From contig JAUCEF010000013.1 in NCBI GenBank assembly GCA_033558025.1, forward strand, positions 1,729,001-1,793,000: 64,000 nucleotides of DNA, read 5' to 3'. The notes under the pieces were generated by a model, which was not told where the DNA came from, made no database searches, and saw only the letters and a program-made list of their open reading frames with translations. The position numbers and the translations under genes are program-made. Position 1 is the stretch's first letter. Each line of letters opens with the position of its first letter. Source of the stretch: Phytophthora sp. 'mugwort' (Eukaryota > Oomycota > Peronosporomycetes > Peronosporales > Peronosporaceae). This document shows positions 20,150-30,216 of this stretch, in pieces.

Positions 20150-21319
20150 TCAATCGTTACCAGCTAATTTTTCCCTGATTCTTGCGAGTTGAACGAGCAT
20201 TTGCTGCATCGCCTGTGTTTGGAGCTGCTGCTGTTCGAGGAGCTGGGCTGTTGTCTTCGTTTGCTGACGCTGCTGTTCAATGAGACTTGCAATAATGCTT
20301 GACCGGATTCTTCCAGCGCGGGTTGATTGCTTCGTAAAATGGCGGAAGCTACCTTGGCAATACTTTCCGAAAGCACGTTGCATTCCTTCTGCGACGTGTT
20401 CACCGTGCTTCTTTGGTTTTTTGTTGCTGCACTGGGGGGGGGGATGGTGGCCGCTCCCTGTGTGTGTTCTGCGTTTTTGTTGGCGAGCAGACTTCACCTA
20501 GCCGAGTAAGAATTGGAACGCCAAGATGTGGGGTCGGAAGATTCGCTGAGGTGGCTATACTGGCGGGTGACGATTGAGGAGGCCCCCCGGACGATGAGAG
20601 AAATGGGGCCGCCTGCATGCCATCTTTATCCCCTCCCCCCCAAACATCTCGCATCGTCTCCAGACACGGTGGCTCAATAGGAGCAGGGCCATTTCCGGTA
20701 GGATTTGAGCAGCTCTTTGTATGCCGTCCACAGCCTCGCCAGGTGCTTCAGCTGCATATGCGAATGCACAATACACCACCAATGTTAGCAAAGCAAACGC
20801 ACGGTTAATAATGTATGCACACAATACCTTGTTTCTGCATTGCTCAGGGTCGACGTCCTCCATGGTTCACCGAGCTACCCCATTCGCGAGCATTTCTATG
20901 ATCACTTTCAAAGCCTGGTTTGACCAAGAATTGGCAAATCGATCCCTCAACTCGACATACCGCATCTCCTGTAAGGCCTTAATTCGAGCGTCAGTCCAAT
21001 TGAATCGAGGTTTATTGTCTTTGGCTGGTCTTCCGCGCCTTTTAGTTCCTCTTGGCACTTTTGCCTGTAAAAGCCCGGCCACTTCCGCTGGCGCAGACAC
21101 CCCACAAGAAGAACTTGCGCTGTCGGTAAGCCGGCCGTCTGCGGCCACAAGAAGCGGAGAGGGAGCGTCCAAAGGTGGGTCCAGAGGGTATGCATCCGTC
21201 ATCTCGACTTCCGGGTTGCTCAAATCTTCTCCCGCAGAAATGCTTTCGGCTGGGGTTTGAAGAGTCGCGAAACAAACGGCTTCCGCATATACCATACGGG
21301 TGCGAGATACCTTAATCAA
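20150..21319 (-). CDS. Myb/SANT-like DNA-binding protein with one intron, frameshifted
   Basis: The minus-strand reading begins at 21319 or, more conservatively, at Met 21202. A disordered N-terminal part is followed by a basic AT-hook-like KRRGRPAKD and a Myb/SANT-like block with FNWTDARIKALQEMRYVELR and DRFANSWSNQ (about 21010-20920). A GT-AG intron is visible at 20752-20827 (76 bp) between ...QCRNK and LKHLARLWTAYKELLK. A Ser/Pro/Thr-rich linker (20654-20400) and a Gln-rich coiled C-terminus (about 20380-20150) follow in other frames. One break coincides with a run of ten G at 20434-20443, so some frameshifts may be sequence errors. Such proteins accompany PIF/Harbinger transposases and are expanded in oomycetes; the role is DNA binding, target unknown. 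Confidence 0.55.
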
Positions 21320-21717
21320 ATCAGACGACGAAACAAAGACGCCCTAACACTCCCTGAGAAGAAAGCCCTAGCGGAGGCGCTGCTAGAGATGATGGAAGAA
21401 TATCGGCACGCGAGGGCCTTCCAGAAGCAGCAGACACAAAGAAGACAGGAAGCCGCCGAGGCAGCTGGAGAAACTGGCTATGGGGCTCTTAAAGCGCTCA
21501 GCCCCCGATATGGGCGAAAGTCCTACGAAGGGCAAACCGACATGCTGGCGGAATACAAGGAGAAAGATTTGGCCGCCAAGAAGGAGCAGTGGGAAGCTGA
21601 GCGAGCTGACCGTCTCACCCTTGAGAAGGAGTCTCTTGGGGTGGAGCGGTAGCGTCAACTCAATAATCAGCGCTCATTTTGCTCATTGAGGTGCTTGACG
21701 CTTTAGCCAGAAAGTAG
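21257..21717 (+). pseudogene. C-terminal fragment of a SANT-type Harbinger partner
   Basis: The frame 21257-21652 encodes a Lys/Glu/Gln-rich coiled-coil segment (TLPEKKALAEALLEMMEEYR, later LAEYKEKDLAAKKEQWEAER). After a frame change near 21650 it ends with LIEVLDALARK and a stop at 21715-21717, the kind of ending seen in Harbinger-associated SANT proteins. The DNA-binding half is missing, and the 5' end overlaps the oppositely oriented SANT gene. It is most likely a truncated relic. Confidence 0.5.
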
Positions 21718-22594
21718 GCAGTGTCGGAGAGGGTTCTGGAAGACTAACAAAATGAAGCTTCATTTTTGAGGATTACATTTCTAAATACTCATGCAACGAT
21801 GGCGGCTCCAAGTCGAATTATGAGCTAATTTGGTACTCGTCGTAGTAACAGTTGCGGTAATTGGTGAGTACCATAGCCACTCGAACAAACATGCCCACTG
21901 GGCTGAGTCGCACCTTCAAACCTTTCTTAAAATCAAAAGGCGAAGAATCGCAATGAGTTTATCATTTACTATTATTTTCACATTGTTATGTGTTAGCATG
22001 CCAGCAATTACATAGCTGAGAAGTGATGTCACGCAATTATGCATAGGAATATGTGCACGAATTGTTTAACCCCCAGTCTCAATAAGCACACGGCAAGGGT
22101 AAGGCGGGGGCAGGAAAAATGGAGAAATCTCTTCAATGTCAAGTGAGAGCGGTTACAATACGGGAATCCACACAAAACCCCATGCATGCGGTCTCTTCAC
22201 GAGACAACCCAATGACGCATTACGTTCAGTTGTAAGCCATTACAACCACCAGATTGGTCAAAGACGCCGGCGCTGTTAACCTGGCTTACGAAATTCCTGG
22301 CATATTGTATACCAAACGGTTAAATAGACAGTCTGATCCTCTCTCTGATTAGTAATATTGTGCATTTCACAAATCAAAAATCCAGCAATCGCAAATCAAA
22401 TTGGTTATCTTGGAGAAAAGCTTTCCGACATTTTCCTGTTATAACGGCAACCTCATATGCATCTGGGGTTAGGTTTCTAAAACTGAGGTCACATACTCAA
22501 ATGTATCGTACTTAAATGCATCTTAACTGTCTTGCGTTTTTTATGCACATATAGAAAAAGCCAATCAAATCATTATTAGAGTGGCTTAGCTGTG
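21718..22594. other. AT-rich intergenic stretch, no gene seen
   Basis: Short frames only, none with recognisable domains. No RNA gene or repeat was noticed. Confidence 0.5.
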
Positions 22595-22658
22595 CGAACG
22601 TGTAGGTGTTATAGCCGGCGGCAACGGATCAACATGTATCGGACAGCCTACACGTTCG
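22595..22658. repeat. 12-bp inverted repeat at left edge of Harbinger relic
   Basis: CGAACGTGTAGG (22595-22606) and its exact reverse complement (22647-22658) enclose 40 bp just before the first recognisable Harbinger coding sequence. It could be a subterminal binding site or an unrelated hairpin. Confidence 0.5.
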
Positions 22659-23790
22659 TTGACCGAAGAAGGCTTTAGCAATGACGACTTGTACTCCTTG
22701 ACAGTGTATACTAACATTCTGCGACGCACTCGAGCCAGTCAATTTCCGAGGTGGACACCGTGCTCGCGGCTACGCTGCTTGGTTTTGTCTCCGCAGAGGA
22801 CGCGATCGCGTTCATTGCAACGCGTCCAGTGCTCTTTCTGAAGGGCATCTTCAACTTTAACGCTTTGAGCGACGGGGACTGCCGCTTTAACTTCCGGTTT
22901 TGGAAGGCCGACTTGATCAGATTGCCAAGGCTACATCTCCACGAAGACTACAAGCTACCAAGTCGTGTTCGAGTGGGGGGCGTAGAGGGCTCTGCCTTGT
23001 GCTACGCCGACTGGCATAACCTGGGCGGTACGGCGACCTCGCCGTAATGTTTGGCAGGTCAACTACGGCTCTGTGCCTCATTTTTCGATTTATGGTGACC
23101 CTTGTGTACTCGAAGTGTCGTGGATGTTAGCTCTCGAATGTGGCGCGTTAAGTACCGCGCGCTGTGGTGCTTACGCACATGCTGTCACTGCTCGTGGAAG
23201 CCCCATAAGGAGATGTATCGGCTTTATTGACGGCACGGCGCGTGCGATCGCCCGTCCGACACGCGACCGGCGGCAGTGCTACAACATACAGAAGCGACTG
23301 CGTGCACTGAAGTACCAAGGGGTAATGGCCCCAGATGGATTATTTATTGACTTTTACGGACGTGTTGCTGGTCGCCGTCACGACATCTACCTACTCCGTG
23401 AAAGTCGCCTGCTTCAGCGCCTTGAAGCTGAGCACGGCGAAGACTTCTGTCTGTATGGTGACCCAGCGTATTCAAACCTACCGACATTGCAGGTTGGGTA
23501 CAAAGGGTATCATATTTCGCGAGACCAAGAAGCATTTAATGGCGCAATGAGTGCTGTCCGTGTTGCAGTTGAGTGGGGATTTGGTGGCGTAACTCAGCTG
23601 TGGCCGTACGTGGATATGAAGGCCGCTTCGGAATTGCTTCTTTCTCCTGTCGGAGAGTCTACATGGTAGCGGTACTTCTGACTAACTTCAGAACTGCAAC
23701 AAGCCCAAACCAGAACAGCCGATTTTCGGATTGAATCCAACTACGCTAGAGGCTTACATCGCTTTAGTTGCACCTACTGAGGAAGGCGAG
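22640..23790 (+). pseudogene. PIF/Harbinger transposase pseudogene
   Basis: The N-terminal part at 22751-23000 (GDCRFNFRFWKADLIRLPRL then RVRVGGVEG) is the typical region before the nuclease. A shifted middle block at 23045-23170 includes VMFGRSTTALCLIFRFMV. The DDE_4 nuclease lies at 23200-23610 with CIGFIDGTARAIARPTRDRR (first Asp), MAPDGLFIDFYGRVAGRRHD, FCLYGDPAYS (second Asp) and VRVAVEWGFGGVTQLWP (Glu). At least two frame changes precede the nuclease domain and a stop follows at 23667, so the gene is broken although the three catalytic acids remain. A SANT partner lies downstream in opposite orientation. Confidence 0.85.
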
Positions 23791-24398
23791 TCGTAAGTGC
23801 TTTCATCACCTTAATAAAAGCCATGCGCTCTTGTCTATCTAAATCCAAGCGGTCCCTCTCTAGTGCTAGACGCTTCTCGTCATTAGCTACCTTCCGAAGC
23901 TCCACAGACCTGGTAAATTCGTCTCGCTCCTGTACGTGCGTCATCAACTACTTGAATGAGTCGTAATTGTTCTTCTTCTTTACCCATAGCTGTCATCGCT
24001 TCGTTGCGCATAGCGTCGGCACCCTCGTCGTCCCGCTGCTTCGCTTCCTTGGCCTGCTTTTTCTCGTCGCGGAGGGCCTCGGCATCCTCGAACATCTCCA
24101 TCACGTTGGAGAGCAAGTCGTCCCGCTCTTTGTGCTCCTCGTCGATGCCGCTGGCGGAGGCACTCTTGGCCACCTTTACTTTGAACTCAGTGAGCAAGAG
24201 GGTGCAGCGCCCACGACAGCGGCGCGCATCTACATCCAAATCCAGAGCCGTAGCCACGGTGGCCCAGGCTGCTGTTTTGGTCCCGCGCTCCACTTGAAAC
24301 GGGTTAACGGCCAGGATCTCCTTGAGCAAGGCGTCATCATCATTGTCGTCGAAGGGCACTTGAGTCTTGCGCTTCTTGGGCGGGCGGGAGGACTCCAT
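23765..24398 (-). pseudogene. SANT/Myb-like partner protein of the Harbinger element
   Basis: The start is probably Met at 24398, giving MESSRPPKKRKTQVPF with a nuclear-localisation-like PPKKRK. A Myb/SANT-like block follows: DDDALLKEILAVNPFQVERG, then TKTAAWATVATALDLDVDAR. After it comes CRGRCTLLLTEFK and a long Lys/Glu-rich coiled coil. The first frame stops at 23883; about 50 bp earlier, a second frame carries the expected C-terminus (RDEFTRSVELRKVANDEKRL, then DRQERMAFIKVMKAL) to about 23770, so there is one frameshift near 23935. Convergent placement next to the transposase matches the two-gene organisation known for PIF/Harbinger elements. Confidence 0.65.
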
Positions 24399-24449
24399 CT
24401 GTACTCGGTCGGCTGGCTGGTTGGTTGACAAATGGTAGGAGCCCAAAAG

Positions 24450-26427
24450 CTACGGACCAGCCACCGTTGCCCCACAGACAAGTTGCGTATACACGGTTCG
24501 GTTTTCGGCCGGATGTTTATAGGCTAGTACACGACGTAGTGTATAGTGATAGGCACGTGTAACGAGGGCGCTTCACGTAGCAACCAACTGAGTACGACCG
24601 TCTGGGGACCGTCTCTGACGTTGCACAGAAAAAGGCAGGTCGCCACACGTTTGTTTGCCTGTTGCTAAACCACTCTATTATGATCGCGAATGCGCCGACC
24701 CCGGTAAGGATGTCCGGGTCGGACACGTAAACTACGCGTTAGTAATACACAACAAACTCAGCAGATAGTTTGTAGGACGCCGAGGTCTTGCATCTATCTC
24801 GGCATGTACTGAAACGCATGTCCTAGTACTGCAGTCGCTGTCGAGCGGTAACCACGCCGCCTGTGTGATAATTCATATAGTAAACGTCATGTACGAGATA
24901 TACACCAATGAGAACCACAGAGCGCCGAGTTGTAGTACTTACCGTCTCGCGTGCCGGATCCCGTCCGTGCCCTCACACGCATTTGCGGCGCGGTCACAAC
25001 GGCGAGGCCTCAAGCGGCTCTCCTGGCTTTCCTCGAATGTAGTGTCCTATCAATTCATGCTAGCTTTGGTTGTTCTACTGCAACTCCTTATAACAGGAAA
25101 TACTTGCACTATTCGCTTAAGAGTGATCTGGCTGGCTAAATTACTGCGGCACTTATACCAAAGCGGCCGTGTATAATACATGCCGTTATATGTCGGCATG
25201 TCTAAAACATAGCTGTTAATTCCTCTCCGGACAGAGAAATCAAGCATTTATTCATCAATTTGAACTCTTTTTAAGTAGTCTGTAAATTGGGAGTTTCTGT
25301 TTGATGTCATGGTGCATGATTTCAGGGGGGGGCTGGAGTCCAGCGTGAACGCCTTTCAAGCTTCTGCTGGATAGCGATTGTGGCAGATTGCGTGCTCGAT
25401 GCACGGTGCTTCATTGAACTGCTGGAGATTTCATGATGGATGTTGAGCTTTGCTAGACACACTCTTGAGAAATTTCCATAAATCAGTGATTTTCACTGAG
25501 CGATAGAATGACAGTAGAGCTTAGAAGTGTATTACATTGCATGATTACTACTCTGTGAATATTACTACTATAAATGTCCACACTTAGCGAAGGTCAATGA
25601 TAGTTTACCAGTCAAGGCTGTGAGGGCCATCGCGGGCTTTAAGTTGTTCAGCCCAGTGATCCAGATATAGTTTGGCGCATTTTTAGAATCATCCATGCTG
25701 AACATGTGCCGAACTACATGACCGCATCTTCGCAGCCCTCGGTCTCCTCGTCCTCGCCATCCTCCTTTCAACTGTCTTCCACTACCCCGCCTTGTCCAAA
25801 TTCCTCTTCAGGAAGTGGACCTTGCTATTTATCCAACTCGCTAGCTTCCCTTGTTCATTTTACATAACCACCGCCTTGGGCCCGCAGCCATGTTTTAGCT
25901 TAGTAGGCGAACTTAACGTAAGTGGTACCAACACGTCGACGTCTTTGCGGGTTTTGGGGAGGCCGGGTTGCTTCTTGCGCGAAATTCTAAGCGCTGGCGC
26001 AATGAAAGATGGCAAACAGGAAATGATGCTCAGTAATACGAGGCAGCGTAAGCGTGCTCCGGTAGCTACAAACACACTTGCAATATGCACTGTCCATCTA
26101 CATCCAGGTAGTACTAATACTCAACGCTTTGCTCCGTAACAACAGATCTCAGTAATACCAACTGATCACTGATTTATGGAAATTCCTTCATGGCAGTTTT
26201 CCCATATGTATATGTTCCCGAAGAACTCTCTCGCTGCTCTTGCTGATTGGGGATCGCCTTTAGACTAAAGCTTAGTATTTGGGGAGCCGGAACCACATGC
26301 AGCATGATCCTAGGCTACATTGGACGAACAATGGAGCTAAGAAAGACAGCTTCATTCGGCAATTTTCCTTCTCCTGCACATCAGCTGCCAACCTCTCGAT
26401 TCCCGTCTCCTCCCTGCTTCTTCGGAA
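24450..26427. other. Intergenic 2-kb stretch, no gene supported
   Basis: Several short frames exist (for example 24865-25176 and 25792-26139 on plus) but none shows domain similarity, a convincing signal peptide or conserved composition. A nine-G run occurs near 25325. No RNA gene, terminal repeat of the Harbinger element or promoter could be recognised. Confidence 0.5.
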
Positions 26428-26754
26428 ATGCGTCTTCACGTACTGTTGGCGACTTTAATCGCAGCCACTCTGGCCGTGACCGGTAACGCGCTGACGGACT
26501 CGCACGACGATGCCAAGATTAACTCGCTAAGGGGAGCTACAGCCACCGACATTGCCACCGACGATTCGTTCCCTGAACGAGTTTTGGCGACAAACGAGCT
26601 TCATGAAAACGAAGACGAACAACGCAAACGTCGCCTTTGGCTTGGACTCGGCGACGACGACGACGATAGCAGCGATGACGATGGCAAACACGGCAAAAAA
26701 CACAAGCGTCGTCGTCGTCGCCGTCGTCGTCGTCATTTCTCGCTTTTCGGTTAA
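26428..26754 (+). CDS. Candidate secreted RXLR-like effector with Asp and Arg tracts
   Basis: This 108-residue frame has a clear signal peptide (residues 1-21, hydrophobic core LLATLIAATLAVTG, cleavage after GNA). The motif NSLRG at 32-36 resembles the oomycete host-targeting motif RxLR, with Asn in the first position, and an acidic/Arg stretch ENEDEQRKRR at 60-69 resembles a dEER region. The C-terminus is unusual: an Asp-rich block (76-85), then a Lys/Arg tract at 87-102 encoded largely by repeated CGT codons, ending HFSLFG. The basic tract could act as a nuclear localisation signal. No WY domain is possible in this length. The gene stands alone in a gene-poor stretch, as many effector genes do. 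The function and the effector status are inferred. Confidence 0.65.
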   Translation: MRLHVLLATLIAATLAVTGNALTDSHDDAKINSLRGATATDIATDDSFPERVLATNELHENEDEQRKRRLWLGLGDDDDDSSDDDGKHGKKHKRRRRRRRRRHFSLFG

Positions 26755-27166
26755 GACTAGTTCTGGTATAACCGTGAGGCATTCACAGTCAGTACTAAAA
26801 CTACGATAGAAACAGCGTCATGCATTCATCTTTCTCATTTAAATATTAACGGGGCTGCTTTCTTAGCACTGACTTACTCGATACTAAACATCAAGTCATC
26901 GACATGTCGAAGATACTACGTAGTACGTAGTAGTAGGAGTTATTTGAGGGAAGATCCGTCATCCAGGCAATACAATCGACATATACAAGCAAGCCTCGGA
27001 TACTATCGACCATGACGTATATTGTTACATGTAGCTTTCGTTGACTGCACGCGCTGCGGTTGTCCTCGGAAAACGTACTTACGTCGCTCTCGACTTGATC
27101 CGGTGTGTGGATATCTATCTGCTCCAGCTAGCGTACTCGCCAATAAAAACTACTGCCGCTTGAACC
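26755..27166. other. Intergenic, no gene seen
   Basis: A short palindromic patch (ACTACGTAGTACGTAGTAG) occurs near 26918. Nothing else is recognised. Confidence 0.5.
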
Positions 27167-29149
27167 TTACAGCGATTTTCCCACCAGAGCCGAACGCATG
27201 GCGCTAATAAGCACAGGCACAACCTCTGGCTCAGCTAAAGTCGACATGTCACCGAGAGAGTCCTCCTCACCATGAGAAATCTTGCGCAACACACGACGCA
27301 CGATCTTGCCACTGCGGGTCTTGGGCAGCTCCGGGACAATGACGATAATATCAGGCGCTGCAAACGCCCCAATCTTGGAACGGACCTCCAAGACGAGCTC
27401 TTTCTCGACTTCCGAGGTAGACCCGATGCCGTTTACCAGCGTAATGTAGCAGCAGATCCCTTCGCCCTTGATGCGGTGCGGGATGCCAATCACAGCCGCT
27501 TCAGCAACGGCGCTGTGGCTCACAAGCGTGCTCTCCAGCTCAGCCGTCCCAATCCGATGGCCGGACGTGCACAGCACGTCATCGATACGGCCAGTGATGA
27601 AGTAGTAGCCGTCCTTGTCACGACGGCAGCCGTCACCCGTGAAGTACAGACCCTTGTGAGATGCAGTGTACACCTGCAAATAGCGATTGTGGTCGCCGTA
27701 TACGGTGCGAGCCATGCCCGGCCACGGAGAGCGGATGCACAGCTGGCCATCAATGTCGTTGCCCTCAATCTCTGTGCCGTTCTCGTCAGTAACCACGAAA
27801 TCAATACCAAAGAACGGCTTTGAGCACGAACCCGGTTTCATAGGGATGGCACCCGGAAGGCCGACGCCAATGTGGCCACCCGTCTCCGTCTGCCAGTACG
27901 TGTCCACGATGTAGCATTCACGGTTGCCCACAACTTCGTAATACCATTTCCACGCCTCCGGGTTGATCGGCTCGCCTACACTGCCCAGCACCTTCAGACT
28001 CGACAGGTCGTACTCACGGAGCTTTCCATCTCCACGCGCCATGAGAGCACGAATAGCCGTTGGCGCCGTGTAGAACTTGGTCACCTTGTGACGCTGAACC
28101 AGGTCCCAGTAGCGGCCATGGTCCGGGTACATGGGCGTACTCTCGAACATCACAGTAGTCACGCCGTTGGCGAGAGGCCCGTAGACGATGTAGCTGTGGC
28201 CTGTGATCCAACCGCAGTCTGCAACGCATGCGAAGATATCGTCATCGTGGATGTCGAATGCGTACTTGGCCGTCATCATGGTGTACAGCAGATAACCGGC
28301 CGTCGTGTGGGCAATACCCTTGGGGGTGCCGGTGGATCCTGAGGTGTACAAGATGAACATGAGGTCCTCCGAGTCCATGAACTCGGCGGGGCAGTACGGA
28401 CGGTGGAGCGGCAGTTCGACATCCATATCGACATCAATGCCCGGGTTCATGATGACCTCCGGGTTGTGTGTGCGCTTGAACACAAACACCTTCTGCACGA
28501 AGTCGAGGCCCTTGAGCGCGACGTCGACCGTCTTCTTGAGAGGCAGGGTGCGGCCGCCGCGACGGCCCTCATCGGCAGTGAACACCCACTTTGTCTTGGC
28601 GTCCACGACACGGTCACGGAGAGCATCTGCAGAGAGACCGGCGAAGACCATGCTGTGGGCGGCACCAATGCGCGTACAGGCCAGCATGACAAAGATGGTC
28701 TCTGGGATCATGGGCATGTAGAGAGCGACAGTGTCGCCCTTCTTGACACCGGCGTGCTTCATGGCGTTGGCGATGCGGCAAGTCTCCTCGAGTAGCTCCG
28801 TGTACGAGATGTTGCGACCCTCGCCGATCTCGTCGGCCTCCCAGATGATGGCCGTCTTGTTCGGGTGCTTCTTGACATGACGGTCGATGCAGTTCACGGA
28901 CACGTTGAGCTGGCCATTAAGAAACCAGGCCACGTCGCCCTTGGCCACGCTGCCCATGACGGTCTGGTCGAAGTCGCGGAACCAGTCGAGGTTCTCACGG
29001 GCCAGCTCGCCCCAAAAGCCGGCCGGGTCCTCGAGTGAGCGCTTGTGCATGGCTTCATACTGCTCGAGGCTCTGTACGTGCGCCGACTTGACCAGCTCCG
29101 GGTTGACCGGATATACGCCGTTGAAACTGATGCCTGCAATGTCGCCCAT
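27167..29149 (-). CDS. Acetyl-CoA synthetase paralogue 1 (AMP-forming)
   Basis: Converts acetate, ATP and CoA to acetyl-CoA, AMP and pyrophosphate. I start it at Met 29149 because MGDIAGISFNGVYP aligns with the starts of the two neighbouring paralogues and gives the same 660 residues; an upstream in-frame Met at 29185 would add 12. ANL-superfamily motifs are present: the P-loop YTSGSTGTPKGIAHTTAGYL, GSVGEPINPEAW, DTYWQTETGGH with the Trp that limits the acyl pocket, YFTGDGCRRDKDGYYFITGR and the C-terminal PKTRSGKIVRR with the acetylatable catalytic Lys. Of the three copies it is the most divergent: AAHSMVFAGLSAD and VADCGWITGH replace AVHSVVFAGFSAD and VADAGWITGH. It has no introns and no obvious targeting peptide, so probably acts in the cytosol. 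Confidence 0.93.
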   Translation of the reverse strand: MGDIAGISFNGVYPVNPELVKSAHVQSLEQYEAMHKRSLEDPAGFWGELARENLDWFRDFDQTVMGSVAKGDVAWFLNGQLNVSVNCIDRHVKKHPNKTAIIWEADEIGEGRNISYTELLEETCRIANAMKHAGVKKGDTVALYMPMIPETIFVMLACTRIGAAHSMVFAGLSADALRDRVVDAKTKWVFTADEGRRGGRTLPLKKTVDVALKGLDFVQKVFVFKRTHNPEVIMNPGIDVDMDVELPLHRPYCPAEFMDSEDLMFILYTSGSTGTPKGIAHTTAGYLLYTMMTAKYAFDIHDDDIFACVADCGWITGHSYIVYGPLANGVTTVMFESTPMYPDHGRYWDLVQRHKVTKFYTAPTAIRALMARGDGKLREYDLSSLKVLGSVGEPINPEAWKWYYEVVGNRECYIVDTYWQTETGGHIGVGLPGAIPMKPGSCSKPFFGIDFVVTDENGTEIEGNDIDGQLCIRSPWPGMARTVYGDHNRYLQVYTASHKGLYFTGDGCRRDKDGYYFITGRIDDVLCTSGHRIGTAELESTLVSHSAVAEAAVIGIPHRIKGEGICCYITLVNGIGSTSEVEKELVLEVRSKIGAFAAPDIIVIVPELPKTRSGKIVRRVLRKISHGEEDSLGDMSTLAEPEVVPVLISAMRSALVGKSL

Positions 29150-30216
29150 GGTGCACTTCCGTTTGTGAAGGCCAGAGAGCGCCACGGCCGATCGACCATG
29201 GCGCGCAGCCAGCCACGCCCGTCTTTATTCCGGACCTAAGCCCGCATCGCAGGCCTCCTGTCTATGGCAACTGCGTCATCTTGCGCTGCAGTTTGCGCCG
29301 CTCTAGTGTCGCCGCTTTACAGCCCCAGACTCGAATATGAACTCGGCCGGCGCCGCGTCACCTCGGCCGTGGCGGCGACTTTCATGACGTGGGCGCCATC
29401 GCAGCCGCCGACATCGCGCCGGACGATAATCGTTTGCGTTTCAGCCTGGCCAGGATGCCTGCGGTACAAGCACTGATTAACCGCCAGCACCCTAGAACCT
29501 CGACCTCGGCGCGGGAACTTGACCACTCGGAGCTGTTAAACACCTCGGCGAACCAGGAACCGCCCCTCGAAAACTGGAGCCATGCACGCCGCGGCCTTGT
29601 CCGGCCGAGGAAGTGTCTCGCGCACAAGAGCACGGCCCATAGTTGCGCAAGGCCCGGCCATTGCAGTGCATCAAATGTGTTGATAAGATGAGGATGCTCG
29701 GTCTCGCAGCACGATACCCCGGTCGTCGCTTAGGCACACGGGCCACGCAGGCTTCTACGTTTTGTAGATGCAGGTTCAAGTCACGCGCGGCACCTCCTAG
29801 GTACGTACATGTACTGTACAAGCATGTCTCGCATGAAGAAGGAGTCGCGCTCGATGCCGAGCCGTCATAATTCACAACCGCACGGCGGTCGCCGGTGCAA
29901 CTTAACCAAGAGCCACCAATGCTGCTTGGACGCGTCAAACCGTGTGTTTTCTGAACTTATGCGACACGCTATGACGCTTCCTGCAGTGAGACCGAGCGGG
30001 TCTATGACGCCCGACTTCAACTTCAGATCCAGGACTGAAGTTATTTTCCAGTTCCGCCCTGGACCCGCAGAATGCAAAACTCGAAGCGGTTGAGAAAACG
30101 ATGAATTTATTAGCGAAAAAGTACGTGCACCGGCCTGGTAACAAGCGAGCGGTGCGTTTTGGAGACGACTAGCAATACCACAGACGAGATGAAGTTAAAT
30201 GAGGCGGGGCCGACCC
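29150..30216. other. Intergenic between ACS paralogues 1 and 2
   Basis: This contains the 5' flank of paralogue 1 and the 3' flank of paralogue 2, both on minus. The GC-rich part at 29190-29650 has several overlapping short frames but no domain. No further gene is supported. Confidence 0.5.

Noticed and set aside
25792..26139. 115-codon plus-strand frame with a hydrophobic start
   Set aside because: No convincing signal peptide, no domain and atypical composition; insufficient support for a gene.
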